Positions 12,001-23,000 of a stretch of DNA of 64,000 nucleotides are shown piece by piece; the stretch's first letter is position 1; each line of letters opens with the position of its first letter. The notes under the pieces were generated by a model that was not told the origin of the DNA, did not search any database, and saw nothing but the letters and a program-made list of their open reading frames with translations. Source of the stretch: Todiramphus chloris collaris (taxonomy: Eukaryota > Chordata > Aves > Coraciiformes > Alcedinidae); the NCBI GenBank assembly GCA_025345505.1, contig JANVCC010000064.1, positions 3,423,538 to 3,487,537 on the forward strand, in the 5' to 3' direction. The position numbers and the translations under genes are program-made.

Positions 12001-15000
12001 GAGAGTGAAGGAGCAATTGTGTTTCTTCCCACACCTTGCTTGAAGAGTTCAAGTAATTGAGGGCTTTGTTTTCTTTGGCTTGAAAGCAGCACCAGAGCGC
12101 TTCTGTAATAAACTAAACTGAAATTAAATGCATCATTTAAGAGTTTGCTGAAGGCTGAACACAAGGGCATTAAGGTCTTTCCTCAAAGCCATATCTCTTA
12201 AGTGCTGTGCACATTCCAGTCCCTTGTCCCTCGATGAGAGGACAGCTAAAGCAGTAGAAATGAATGTGTGGCTTGCAGATGTGATCCTTGGTTCTGTCAC
12301 CTTCAGCTACCACTGCTGAAAACCTTTTGCCTCCTTGCTTATGTTCACCAGATGGGCAAGCAGAGAAGCAGAAGCCTCTGTAATGAATGTGGAAGTTGCT
12401 ACATGTTGGGTTCGTGTGGGAAGGAGAGTGTTTGGGAAGTGTAAAAGGGCAGCTGTGCTATTGGTACTGTTTCCTGCGTTTCTCACTTCCTGCCATCCCT
12501 GTTGGCTTCCCCAGCAGTCCTCTTTGTTCTGGCCTTCCTCATTGTGGTGCTGACAACCTTGGCTATAGTGTTCCAGCCTTCTGTCCCCATCACTAGCCCC
12601 ATGAAGAGCTGGAAGCCACGATGGAGGAGCCTGGGGGAGCCGCACATCCCGCCAGAGTACATCCTCCTTAAGGACAGGTAAAGCCCCTTTGCCTGGCAGC
12701 TCTCAGCAGCCCAGGCCTTGACAGTACAAAAGCTTGTCCTGTTGCAATTGCTGACTCCCACAGTCCCCAGTGCTGGCCTTCTGCCAGCTTTTACAGCATG
12801 CTGTGTTTCTGGGTGCACACAGAGTTTCTTGGTATTACCCAGCAGTATTCCAGCTCTATAATGGCTCTGTTGTGCTAGTATTACAGAGTGTTCTTGCCTG
12901 TGTTAGTAGTACAGAGTATTATTGCCTGAATTACCTGGCCTGGGCTTCCCCTGCGTGTTCTGACTTCAAAACCTAGACAAGAAACGTATCCTGCTTGGAC
13001 TAGGCTGGTGATACTACAGGATCTGTGTTTACTGAGGAGGAGTTCCTCTTCACTCTCTTCTGTCATTCCCTCCAGCCTTCAGTTCTATCAGACGGTTGGT
13101 CCTCACGGTTCTGGAGAAGATGCTGGCCTTGGAGAGAAAGGAGCTGCGCATAACGCAGGTGAAGTGCTGGGCCCACGCTGACTTCTTCTGACTTAACTCC
13201 CCGTTCTGTTGCCTTCTGCCAGCTCTCCAGTTTCGATACCTGCTCAAGCCAGAAACCTGTGCACACACGTGAGGCCCCGCAGGCTCTTGGGCTGCGCTGC
13301 GCTCGCCCGTTTGCGCACATTCCCGCGCACGCTCGCCACACACGCTTCCATCCCAGGTTCCTTTGATCTGTGCAGCTGGGGAGTGTAACTCCCTGTCACT
13401 GGAACGGGCTAGTGTTTTCTTCCTGAGGATTTAGGAGGGGAAGTGGCCAGCACTGAAAAGCCCTTTAAAACAGTAACAGGTTCAAACGACTGGTGAAGAA
13501 AATTACGGTCTTTAAAAATCTTTCCCTGGCTTCTCCTGTTGGTCAGTGTTCAGTGAAGGCACGTGACTTATGGGCCTTGTTTGCCTTCTGGGGATGACCT
13601 CATCTTGGGAATTTCAGGATGTTCTGCAGGGTACAGCAAACTCAGAGCCCAGCAGATGGCACCATCTGGTGATGCTGAGAACAGCTTACAGAGAAGTAGC
13701 ACCCTGGCAGTTGATGGGACAGGTTAGGAGTTGATAGTAACGCTCTGTCATCCTCCCCCTCCCTAAGGAACCAGACCTTTTCTTACATCTTCTGCCTCAT
13801 CCATTTTCCTTCTTCACAGTGCACAAAATTCCATTGCCTCCTGTGAACAGGCAGCGACCCTTCTGGGAAATAAATTAGAGCAGACTTGTGGCCAGTGGTT
13901 AAGTATGAGACCTACCTTGTTTTTCAGAGGAGCATTTTGTGCTGAGGGTTCTGGAGGATTTCAGCATTCGCACCGTGTACGATAAGCTGGAAGATCAGAA
14001 CCTGCACCTGGCATCGCAGCTGGCGAAGCACAGGATGGATGTGTTGGTGTTTTACAATGGAATCAGACAGCAGATTCAAAGTCTCATGGTCAGTGTAAAG
14101 AAATAGTTCAGGGAAGGGCCTTTTGACCTGTGACATTTACAAGATAGATGATTCCTCTGAAGTGATAGTTTACTGGGGGATACATCTTAAGCCTTTTGGT
14201 ACCTTATTTTGCCATAAAATAAGCTACCCTGATCTGTTCTGAGAGGAGAGGCAGAATGAGGAATGTGTGAGTTGTGAGTCTTTGGGAGTACAACGCTGCT
14301 GCTTTCTGTAAGCAGGACACGGTGCAAGCACTGGACTCTGAAGGCCTGAAGGTCTTTGCCAGGCAAACGATTTCTGGGCATAAACCTGCAGAGAGCAGCT
14401 GGGCAGCAGCGGGCATCGAACCATGTGGTGAGCACTGTGGCACCAGCTTCCAAGCAGGTGAGAGAACCAGAGTGCAGAGCAAGAAAGAAGCAGAATATCA
14501 AGGTAGCATCAGTGGACTGGTTTAAAAAAACAGGTGTGGTTCATACACATGAGAAGAGATCCACAGGATTGTGGCTGCCAGTGTTGTTGGAGTTCAGTAA
14601 GAGCTGACAGCCTGTCTTTGTGTGAGCTGGATGAGAAGACAGGTCTGTCGGCTTAGGAATGGGTAAGCACAGAGTTATTTGGAAATGTTACAGCGTGAGG
14701 CATCTTGGGAGTGATCTCAGGGAATTTCTAAAGAAAGAATCCTGCTCTTGATTTTTCTCTGGAGATAATTGCAGTTCTTGATGTGGTACTGTACAAGTCC
14801 ATTTAAATTGCTTTTCAGGTTCAGTCAGTGCTCCATGGAAGGAGGCAACAGAGTTAATGAAAGCTCTGGAAATGCTGCTTGGGAAAGCTCTGCACGAGAA
14901 CGTAGCTGTGAAACAAGAGATGGAGCAGAAGGTCGAGGGACAAGATGCAGTGTGCATTGTACCCCCGCTGGACAGCCTGGCCAGTGAAAGCAACTCAGAA

Positions 15001-16753
15001 GTAGTGGAAGGGCAGGTGAGTTTTGGGTGGCTGTTGCCAGGCAACCTCTCACTTTTCTGACAGTTTTCCCACTTGCCTGTTTCTTTAACTCTTGGGCCCT
15101 TTTTATCCCCCAGGATCATGAACTGCCTCAGCAACGTGAACTCTTGAGTAGGAAAGATGCTTTTTTCAGCTTCTCTGGACACAGAGAACATGGTAAGGGC
15201 AGTGACTTAGCTGCGGGTGTCGTGTGCTTTTCAGAGATCACAGTAGAAGGCCTTCAGTGAGGGTGTATGAGTTTGCTAACAGAGCAGATGTATAGTTCCT
15301 TTTTCCCATTTATGCCATTTCTAATTTCATGTAATCTTTTTTTTTGCTGAGATTGAATGACTGGAATTTCTTCAGATCAGGAAAGCCCTGTCTCTCTCCT
15401 CTTTGCCTTTGTAACGGGGAAGTTAAGGAGCTTTTGTCCCCACAGACCCTTAGCACCTCTATTTTAAGCAGGTGCGTACAGGGAAGAGACTCAGTGTCAT
15501 TATACTAATTAAATGCTAGTATGGGTAGGTCAGGAAAAATCAGGAACCATCACTTCTGTGATCCTCACAGCCCGTGGGTGGGCATTCTCTCTGCTCGGTA
15601 CAGTATTTCCTTATGGCAGCAGTCATTTGGCCATGAAGAGACTCTTCTTTTAGACTCCAAAGTGTCTCCCTGTTTTCTGCAGCTTCTGATCTCCACTTGG
15701 CTTACCTGACTGAGTTGGAGGTGGAGGGCCTGATAGCACCTTCCCCCCTTGCCAAGACTCTGTGTGAAATCAAGCAAAGTTTAGTGAATCTGCAGCAACC
15801 TTCAGACCTTGTTAATCCAGGTAACAAATCTTAGTCTATATTGCAGTTTTTGTTGCCCTGTAAGAGGATAAGATAGAAGATTACAGACTGGGGGGAGAGA
15901 AGATGTCTCTCATTCTTGGTGCCTTGGTAAAACACACACACAGACGTCTGCTGTTGAGCTGCAGGTCATTAGAAAGAAGTCACCAGAAGATCAATAAGCA
16001 GACCAAAGTGCTTGTCTAATTCACATGTGTAGACATGTTTCCTACTTTCTCTCAGCAGGTGCTGAAACAGAGGGGTTTTGTTTTTTAGGAATTCATTTGT
16101 CAGAGCTTTTCTGTTCATCACAAAAGGTTTCTGGGGAAAATGTAATAAAGCCAAGATCTGTGATCTTAGGGAGCAATTTACCAGCAAGAGAATAAAGCGC
16201 CTGGTTCTTTTCTTGTGTACTGGTTTATAGCAGTAAATAAACAGAGTTAAAATAAGCAGGATGTCTTCTGAACTGAACGTGATGCTTAGAGTTTGAAATT
16301 ACTACTGGTGTGGTTTTGGTGTAATTATGGGTGGATCAGATTCAGATACAGTGCACTTGGCAAGGGCCTGGACACGCTGTCAGTGTGCTCCGTGCAGCTT
16401 GCCGCGGGCTCTAGAGTCACTGCAGCAGGGTGTAATGCTGCCAGGAGATCCCGTTCCAGTTTTTTTTTCCCCATTGGACTGGACTGCTGTGGTGGGGCCA
16501 TAGCAGTCCCTTGATGCTGTCCACTGAACCTGCACTCTGCTTTTGTTTTGAATTTCTGTAACAGACAGCAAACAGCAAACAAGCGTGGGGAGCTCAGCCC
16601 TCTTCTGAGCTGCTGGATTCTTGCGCCACAAAGAGGGATGAAGCTCTGCTGCTGGAAATAAAGAGGAGCTGCATGGCTCAGAGGATTGAAGAGACAGAAG
16701 CAGAAGTATTTCATCTTCTGCAGAGTATAATAGCTACCAGCTCATTTCCTTGA
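1..16753 (+). CDS. Large cysteine-rich type I membrane protein with GCC2/GCC3 repeats (5'-partial)
   Basis: The gene enters from the left edge, so its start and signal peptide are not seen. I joined 29 exons by GT-AG sites and frame: 2-50, 131-247, 690-839, 1664-1879, 2681-2785, 2874-3018, 3133-3347, 3430-3529, 4217-4383, 4559-4792, 5238-5335, 5983-6160, 6638-6865, 7547-7759, 8135-8280, 8809-8936, 9737-9869, 10199-10331, 10798-10950, 11271-11397, 11599-11810, 12515-12677, 13076-13158, 13928-14088, 14316-14457, 14819-15015, 15114-15192, 15683-15820, 16569-16753. All phases agree, giving about 1,464 residues. The order is cysteine modules, a second Cys-rich block, a beta-rich juxtamembrane region, one membrane helix and a cytoplasmic tail. 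The repeats resemble Pfam GCC2_GCC3/ephrin-receptor-like modules. A surface receptor or adhesion role is inference; I do not recognise a named orthologue. Confidence 0.86.
1925..2016 (-). repeat. Possible decayed MIR-type SINE in an intron
   Basis: CCCATTTTACTTGTCAAGTG at 1985-2004 followed by GAGGAACAGAAAG resembles the MIR core (CCCATTTTACAGATGAGGAAACTGAGG), and TGGTTAGAGCCAGGGTTC nearby resembles its other end. The match is weak. Confidence 0.3.
6275..6370 (+). repeat. Decayed MIR-type SINE in an intron
   Basis: CAGTGACCTTGGTCAAAATA then CTTAAGCTCTTTGGGGTTTA and GTTCCTGCCTGGACATAGAA follow the MIR 3' half (GTGACCTTGGGCAAGTCACT, TAACCTCTCTGTGCCTCAG, TTTCCTCATCTGTAAAATGG) in order. The alignment was done by eye. 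Confidence 0.6.
7375..7446 (+). repeat. Degenerate TATG/TGTA-rich simple sequence
   Basis: TGTATGTATGTAG and TTTGTATGTATGTACATGTA in an intron; an old, interrupted tetranucleotide repeat. Confidence 0.6.
8135..9869 (+). other. Second cysteine-rich block after the repeats (exons 15-17)
   Basis: The exons at 8135-8280, 8809-8936 and 9737-9869 leave the GCC pattern. They carry [10 protein letters not shown], then [16 protein letters not shown], which looks like an EGF-type C-x-C turn followed by an acidic, aromatic strand. After that come [14 protein letters not shown] and [17 protein letters not shown]. The phases (1 to 0, 0 to 2, 2 to 0) differ from the phase-1 repeat exons, which suggests a separate domain of different origin. 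No exact family is recognised. Confidence 0.75.
8340..8495 (+). repeat. Decayed MIR-type SINE in an intron
   Basis: AAGCAAGTCCTTTAGCTG, then CCATTCCCTGAAGGATAATG, then TTTACTGGAATATTCTGAGG track successive parts of the MIR consensus (CAAGTCACTTAACCTCT, TTCCTCATCTGTAAAATGGG, GGTTGTTGTGAGGATTAAAT). Divergence is high, as expected of an old amniote element. Confidence 0.5.
10199..11810 (+). other. Juxtamembrane beta-rich, cupredoxin-like region (exons 18-21)
   Basis: Exons 10199-10331, 10798-10950, 11271-11397 and 11599-11810 encode alternating hydrophobic strands: [17 protein letters not shown], then [15 protein letters not shown], then [15 protein letters not shown] and [16 protein letters not shown] 'GDT' strand followed by an 'H-x-F...G-x-Y-x-F' strand and a final 'V-x-V' strand recalls the Greek-key layout of cupredoxins. 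I do not see a complete type 1 copper site. The fold call is inference from pattern; that these are exons is well supported by splice sites and frame. Confidence 0.7.
12515..12677 (+). other. Transmembrane exon of the cysteine-rich protein
   Basis: This exon encodes the only clear membrane segment seen, [19 protein letters not shown], followed by a basic stretch (KSWKPRWR) as expected for the cytoplasmic side of a type I protein. The acceptor reads CAGCAG, so splicing can use 12515 or 12518; the choice adds or removes one alanine in front of the helix and keeps the frame. The donor at 12678 is in phase 2. Confidence 0.85.
12871..12926 (+). repeat. 28-bp tandem duplication, two imperfect copies
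   Basis: Bases 12871-12898 and 12899-12926 both read TGTG(C/T)TAGTA..ACAGAGT..T..TTGCC, with about five differences. It lies in the intron after the transmembrane exon. Confidence 0.75.
13076..15820 (+). other. Cytoplasmic tail exons (23-28)
   Basis: Exons 13076-13158, 13928-14088, 14316-14457, 14819-15015, 15114-15192 and 15683-15820 encode a cysteine-poor, charged, mostly helical tail. It includes [34 protein letters not shown] and [15 protein letters not shown], with leucines spaced as in amphipathic or coiled-coil helices. No kinase, death or other known signalling domain is visible. The donor after 14088 is GTCAGT, weaker than the rest, but the frame continues cleanly into 14316. A scaffolding role is speculation. 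Confidence 0.75.
16569..16753 (+). other. Probable terminal coding exon with coiled-coil tail
   Basis: Joined in phase 1 to the exon ending at 15820, this gives [19 protein letters not shown] and [14 protein letters not shown], a clear amphipathic helix, and stops at TGA 16751-16753. An alternative acceptor four bases upstream (exon from 16565) shifts the frame and stops at 16606-16608 after about 14 residues. The helical character of the longer reading makes it the better model, but the first AG would normally be favoured. Confidence 0.6.
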
Positions 16754-17692
16754 GGAGCCTTTTCCTTGGCAGTGGCTGAAGGTGGATTATGGGAGAGCAT
16801 GTCTGTGTCTGTGGACAGAGCTGCGGTGCCTGACGTAACAATAGATATGCATTCAGTTAGATACGTACTTGCTCAAATATGTAATGAATAACCCATACTC
16901 CTGTTTGCTTAACCTGGCTGAAATACTTTCCAGTTTGCCTTGGATTATCAATAATGTGTAGGCCTGAGAAGGAAGCTGAGGTTCTCGACATTGTTGGTTT
17001 TCTAGTATTTGTTGTTGGGTCAGTACAACAGAAAACCTGTGATGCTACAGGTGGCAGAAGAGCCCCTGCTTATCAGCACATTCTGTGTAGCCTTTCTGTT
17101 CTCTCCTACAAAGGATATTTTTCTAGTGTAGTTTAGAGCCATACTTCTAAGCCTTGCCCGGTGTCTCTGTGTTGCCTGTGCATGTTTTCAGTATCCTCAC
17201 GTTGATCTCAGTATCTGCTGGCAGAGACCTTGAAGGTCTCTAGAGTTCTCTGAGCAAAGAATACAATTAAATTACTGTCTGTAGTGGGGACTGCATGAAT
17301 CAGTGTAGCTGCTAGTGCCCAGTGTGCTGGGAGCCTGATCTTTAAACTCAAAATGTCCCTTCTCACAGTCTTACTCTTTTGGCCTGTCTGTACAGTGCCA
17401 AGAGAGCCTGGCTGTAAAGTGGGCTTTGCCTCTGTGGAACAGGAGCAGGATCAGAACATCTGCTCCATCTCCCTGCACAGTACTCCTTAGCTCCTCGTGA
17501 AGTACAGCAACTTAAAAGTTTAGGCTATCAGCAGATATGTTTATAACAGTGTTACCTGGAGGTGAGCCTCTTCAGTGATTGCCATCTCTAATATCCACAG
17601 GGAGACGTGGTGCCCAGACAGGTGATAAAGTTAGCTCTGTGACTTGTGGTTCCAGGTTATGTTTGTTAAAGGAAGGGTGGAAGGCAGCAGTA

Positions 17693-17698
17693 AATAAA
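17693..17698 (+). terminator. Candidate polyadenylation signal AATAAA
   Basis: AATAAA lies about 940 bases after the stop at 16753 and could end the 3' UTR of the shorter transcript. Similar hexamers occur by chance in AT-rich DNA, and another lies near 17989. Confidence 0.3.
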
Positions 17699-17763
17699 AC
17701 TTGACAAATTTTTTCATTGTAACTGTTTTCCAGTGAAAACATTTTGTTGTTGTTGCTTTAGAT

Positions 17764-17782
17764 AAAAAAAAAAAAAAAAAAA
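17764..17782 (+). repeat. Poly(A) tract of 19 bases
   Basis: An uninterrupted run of A, preceded by TTGTTGTTGTTG-like sequence. No retrocopy body is recognisable in front of it, so I treat it as a simple repeat. Confidence 0.8.
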
Positions 17783-19783
17783 GATAGGTGTATGAAACTG
17801 TGCTGGAAGTTTTCTGTTTCCCCCACTGTGGTTTTCTTACCATTTCAGTTATAAGTAAACGTTTTTGAGTTTCAGAATTGTTTGGCTATTCCCCACCCCC
17901 CAAACCCAAAGAATATCAATGAACAGACCAGAGTTTCACACAGTTTCTTTTCATGCTCTGTTAATAGATCCCTGGAAAGGAAAGCACAAATAAAAAAGAG
18001 TGGTGCAACCATTGCTTTTCTTCTAATTCTGAAGTATTTACTGTTGATAGCTCTTTTTCTAGTGGTCTGTGGAATCTTCTGGGTGTCCAGTGCTGTCTGG
18101 AGTAGCTGTGAAGTCCCTTCACATTCGGGAGGATGCCATTCCCTGAGACTGCCGATGAGAGGGATCAGTGCAGGGTCACTTTTTTTGGTATTTGGAGAAG
18201 GGCCCCAGGGCTGTTGTTTTTTCATCGGTTGCTTTGACTTGTGCCTCTCCACAGAAAATGCAAAGGCCCCTTTCAGCATTCAGTGTAAAGTTCAGCTTCT
18301 CTTGGAGAGCATCGAACTCTGCTGTGTCTGTGAGAAGGAAGGGATGGTTGAGTACCCTGAAAAGGAACCTCTTTCGTTTTTGGCACTCTGTGGCTCTGAG
18401 TTCTGAAATGTGCTGGGTGGTTTCTGCTGATCACGTGTTTTGGTGTGAAATTTTCCTCAAGCCTTCCAGTATCTTAACAAAGCCAGGTGATGTTCCTGAA
18501 GGTGTTTGTTGCAGTTAACTGAGGCTGCCCTGGGCTGTGTTCACTGTCTGGTCAGTCCTTGCCCCTTAGACGTGCACAGCTCGATACAGTGCTCTTCAGT
18601 TCTGTAAGAAGAAAAGGTCCAATGAAAATGTCCATCTCAAGAAAATACCCCATGTGGGTTTCATTACTGTGCCAACATGATGAAATGTGCTAACGATCCA
18701 GATCTGCTGGCAGATTCTTTGCAGATTTTCACACTCAGTCCATGAACACAGTCACGTTAACCAACCTACCAAGTTGCCGCTGATGAACTAACTAACGACG
18801 GTCCCTTGAGTTCTTCTGGATCACAGAAAGTGCAGTGTATTACGAGCCAGCTTATCCCACAGCCAGAGAGGTTTGTGCCAAGTTGGACAGCCCAGTCTTT
18901 GCCTTGACAAAAAGTGTACACATCGATGTAACTTGGCTACTGACCACTGGGATCAGAGGCAGACAGTTATTTTGAGAATGGTCGTGAGTCACGGTACTCT
19001 ACTGAAGTGCAGCCAGCCTTTGGGCTGTGTCTCAGATGTGGAGTACCTTTGCATCGCTGAGACATGCCTTGAGTTTAATTGCTGTAGCTCTTGGTAGCTT
19101 CCTGCCCTTGCACCCTGACGTAGGCTTCTCTGTGTTGCAGGTGAAATTGAATTGGCAGATGAGAACAGCCAGGTGAAGAATTTGCTCCAGAACCAGGACT
19201 CCACTACACATCTCAGCTCCTGAGAGAGCGTTTTCTGTACTACTCAAAGTTGCACGTGCATAAATTTACAATTCCCTGTTTTGGAGATGCTTTTGCTTTT
19301 GGTTGAGGCTAAAGAAATAGTCCTACACAGGTTGAAGTTGAAAGTTGCAGAGTATTTTTGTTCTGAGTTCCTAGCTTGAGCCTCTGAGCATGCGTTGCTC
19401 CACTCAGAGATGATAGGATCTACTCATGTTGAACACTTGCTGAGGACAGAGCTAGGACACCAGAAATTGGACACTGAAAATAAGGGTGCTTTTGAAAATC
19501 GTCTAGTGGAAGTCAGGATTGCCTCTGTGTAGGACAGAGATTTTCTGGTAGTCCCAGTTCTACCTTCAGGAAATGTTCTTTTGAAAGCTTCTGCTTTTAA
19601 TACTGTGCTTTTATCCCTCACAGAACACGGAGGTCCCAAGAAGCTGTTTTTACACCGCTGCTGGAAGACCCCAGCATTGTCACTCCAGCGTTCCTGGGTA
19701 GGTAGCCTGAAGTAGATGTTTCTGTAATCGTTTCTCAAACATGAGAGGAGAGAATATCATATCAGTCATGCTCCTAGGGGAGG

Positions 19784-19789
19784 AATAAA
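19784..19789 (+). terminator. Candidate polyadenylation signal AATAAA for the 19.1-kb exon
   Basis: AATAAA lies about 565 bases after the stop codon at 19220. It would suit a transcript that uses the candidate terminal exon. Confidence 0.3.
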
Positions 19790-19986
19790 AGCCTGAAGTA
19801 AAGAAGAAGGTTTTTAATGTATAATTAAATTGGGAAATCTTTATTTCCAGAAGTATAAAACTAATGAAAGAAGAAAATGCTTTTTAGTCTTTCAGTTGTG
19901 TGTGAAGTACTGGGGTTGTAGATGATGTGTGTTTACAGGAAGACGAGATCATCTCCCATCAGCTACTTCTCTTCTTGTCTCTTCAG

Positions 19987-20071
19987 CTGAACTGGGCAAT
20001 TGGGAATATGTGAAAGTGTCACCTACCAGAGTGAAATCCAGTTTTGCTTTTGGAAGTTCCATCCACAGAAG
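19987..20071 (+). other. Weak exon candidate downstream of the cysteine-rich gene
   Basis: Bases between a CTTCAG acceptor and a GTGAGA donor read in phase 1 as ELGNWEYVKVSPTRVKSSFA with no stop. No partner exon with a matching phase 2 acceptor was found downstream, so this may be chance. Confidence 0.15.
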
Positions 20072-23000
20072 GTGAGACCTGTGACCTGAATGAAATTAGC
20101 GCTGTGACTTTCTTTGGCTCCCCAGTAGCTATCCCTGAGTGTATTTTCTTTCTGCCTGGGTAAATGGAGTCATTTGCCACAGGATAAAAGACAAAAATTG
20201 TGGCTTCTTCTTCCAAAGAAACTGGAAATTCTAATGATGGCATCTGGAAGGAGTTGCTTGGTCCAGAGTTTTGGAGGCCAACTTTATGCTTGTTGGTTTA
20301 TTTCTTGATGAAGCACTTTATTTGTTGGGTCGTTTCCAGTAGCCTGAAATAGTAAATGCTTCATTTTATGAGAAAAGAATAGTCTTGCTGAGCTAGTTCA
20401 TCAATGGATCAGTTTGAAGCCAGGTATGTGCTTAATAACTTTGCCAAATGAAGCCTTGATACTCGCAGGCACTGGGCTTGCGTGGTGAGTCACAGAAACT
20501 GGCAGAAGGACAAGCTGCAGCTCCAGGTTGGTTCATCTTTAACTCAGTAGGTTTATTTCTGGAATTGTTGAAGTATTCAGTTAACAAGTCCATAGTACTT
20601 TTAGCTCAACTTCTACCTGACCAGCTTCTATAAATAATTTTATAACTCCTCCAATAAGTCCTGTTTCCACGGAATGGACCCTGCCATGTCTTTCATGTGC
20701 CTGCTGAGTCAGCAGTCCTGCTGGTTTGCTGTGCTAAGTACTTGTATATAGGCAGCACAATGAGAAGCACAGTAAAACTGCATATAAAAATTCAGATACT
20801 CTTGTAAAAGCTATGGGTGAACCTCTCTTCTTCCAGGTATCTCTTAAAAACCCCAAAGGCTGTAAAACCTAATCAGTGAGAATGTAACTTTTCTCTGTAC
20901 AGCACCCAGTGGTACATTGATCTCAGATAAATTCACAACCAATTTTAAAGTTGCAGGGGCTTGCTTTTATGTAACTGGTTTGTTGCTGAAAATATTTCTA
21001 AGTAAACGGTCTCCAAATGTATTTTTTTAACAGTGTCTCAGAGATAAGACAAGAGCTGTTAACATGCTCAGTAGGAGAGAGTGTCTGCTTTGGGTTTGTG
21101 GAGACCTAAGATTTGTGGGGACACAGCATTTTTGTAAGGTAGCATCAGAAATAAGTTACTTCTGTGGGAAATCTCTGTTTTCTCTTGAACTTAAATAATC
21201 TAGTCATGGACGAAGTCTTGAGAAAATGAAAATGGGATGAAGGGAATAGTTACCCCAGTAGCTGTCCCTAGGAGAGAACACAGATAACGCTGGAAGAGCA
21301 GAAGGTAGACAAGATGGCTTCATAAATTAAGCAGAACAAAACATTGTTTTAAAGTAAGCCAACTATCCAGTCCAGTCACTGGAAAAACTGCAAGAAACTT
21401 GAACTGAGGAAGAGGCAACTTGGTTTTCCATGTTACCTTTCACTGACTGGCAGTATTAGACCCAGAAAAAGAGAGACCTGGAAAATCCACTTTTATCTAC
21501 CAAAAGCAACAGGCATTGATTCCCAGTCTCCCCCTCGCCCATCTGTCAGCCATTCTGACAAATCCAAGCCCAGAATAGCACAAAATATGCACTGTTCTCT
21601 GGAAGAAATTTGCTGCAGCCCATCACTCCTACACCTTTAAGCAACAAAGCAAACAACTCTGTATTTTGTGGTCCCAAAACCATACCAAGTGTACGCCTGT
21701 GGTATTCTTACGGGGAGAAAAGCTATTAATAAGCCTATTTCTTTGAGAAAATTTGACAACTCAAACATGAAGTGATGAACGTGGCATTAAAAATGCTGGT
21801 GGTTTCCAGGTGCCCAGCTCTTACTAAATTGTACTGGAGAGCTATTGTGCGTAGGTCTGACAGGCTGGCCTTTGCCAACAGTGCCAGGATAGGTACTACC
21901 TGATAACTGGGTTGTGGTCAAGAAGGAAGTCATCATGCCATATAGGTCAAAGACCTCTTGTAGTGCTAGGTATTGAGGCCAGTCACTTTTTAGCAGGTGT
22001 AAGAAACTGGTTTTGAAAGCAGCTTGCCTGACGCAGCAAGCACTTCAGGATCCATGGACTGAGCAATGTTGGAAGGCAGAAAGGGGGAAATACCACAGTC
22101 CTACATGTAGATCCTGGGCTAACAGCTTCTTGGGAAAGGGCCAGATAATGAATATGCTCACAAATGATACCAGGGGAGAGATTAGAGGAAAAAATGGATA
22201 ACTGTGGTTTGGATTTACATTACAACACTACTGAAGAAGTTAGAAGTTGGAACTATAAAAAGACACGGTCCTCTCTTGTTACCTGATGCTGTGAAGTTGG
22301 GTTTACTCCACTTAAAAGAAATTTTGATGTATTCTGCTATAAATGACGTCAGGATCTGTGGAGGTTTTTTGGTCTTGTTAGAGAAGACAGAGTTACCTTT
22401 TTCTCTTCTAGCAAAAGAAGTGTTGCACACTAGGTCAGCAGTCCTTCAACTCTATTCTGGAGAGATAATTTTAAATTTAAGATGTAAATATTATTTGATC
22501 CATAGTAAGTCCATCAGCAAGTGACCCCCATCAATGATTTACCACCCTAAGGACTTTCCTTGCAGTGTATTTGCCTGTGCTCTGTGGGTCAGCAGTAACT
22601 AAGAACAAGGAAGACTTTGTAGTGTTAGAAATCAAATCCTTTGCTTACCTTAGCTTCTCCACCCTCTCTTGGCAAACTGCAGTTCCAAAACTTAGCTAAG
22701 CTCAGAAAGGAAGTATTCATGCAGCAGAATCACTCCCCTCAGGTTTGGTGGGTTTTTTTTATTTATTTTATGGGGTTTTTTTCTTCCCACCACATTCACC
22801 TTCTGGACTGGGAGGAAATTTGAGACTGGGTTATGTAGGTCATGGACTCAAGGAGAAGCTCACCTTGCGGAAGAGTTTCATCTCAGCAGCAAGCTGGATC
22901 CAGCTGCAGTCTCAACTGGAGGCTGTGAAGCCAAGCGTCCACTTCCCTTTTGAGTTACTATCCATACTTCATTGGGTGGTGCTGAGCGTGGGGCAATTCT

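Larger units (their letters stand above)
16725..19220 (+). other. Candidate additional terminal exon (19141-19220) with intron from 16725
   Basis: A good acceptor (CTGTGTTGCAG) ends at 19140. Read in phase 1, the next 80 bases give EIELADENSQVKNLLQNQ and a stop at 19218-19220. A weak donor GTATAA at 16725 leaves the previous exon in phase 1 and would join the two as FHLLQSEIELADENSQ, continuing the coiled coil. The exon could also be spliced directly from 15820. Transcript evidence is needed to decide. Confidence 0.35.

Noticed and set aside
14688-15191. 167-codon frame on the - strand
   Set aside because: It is a shadow of the + strand exons at 14819-15015 and 15114-15192, which have splice sites and phase continuity.
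17760-17785. Poly(A) tract as the tail of a retrocopy
   Set aside because: No recognisable coding body or target-site duplication precedes it.
18256-18406. Possible terminal exon after an AG at 18255, with a 48-codon reading to a stop
   Set aside because: The reading has no helical or cysteine pattern matching the gene; the 19.1-kb exon fits better. Not excluded without transcripts.
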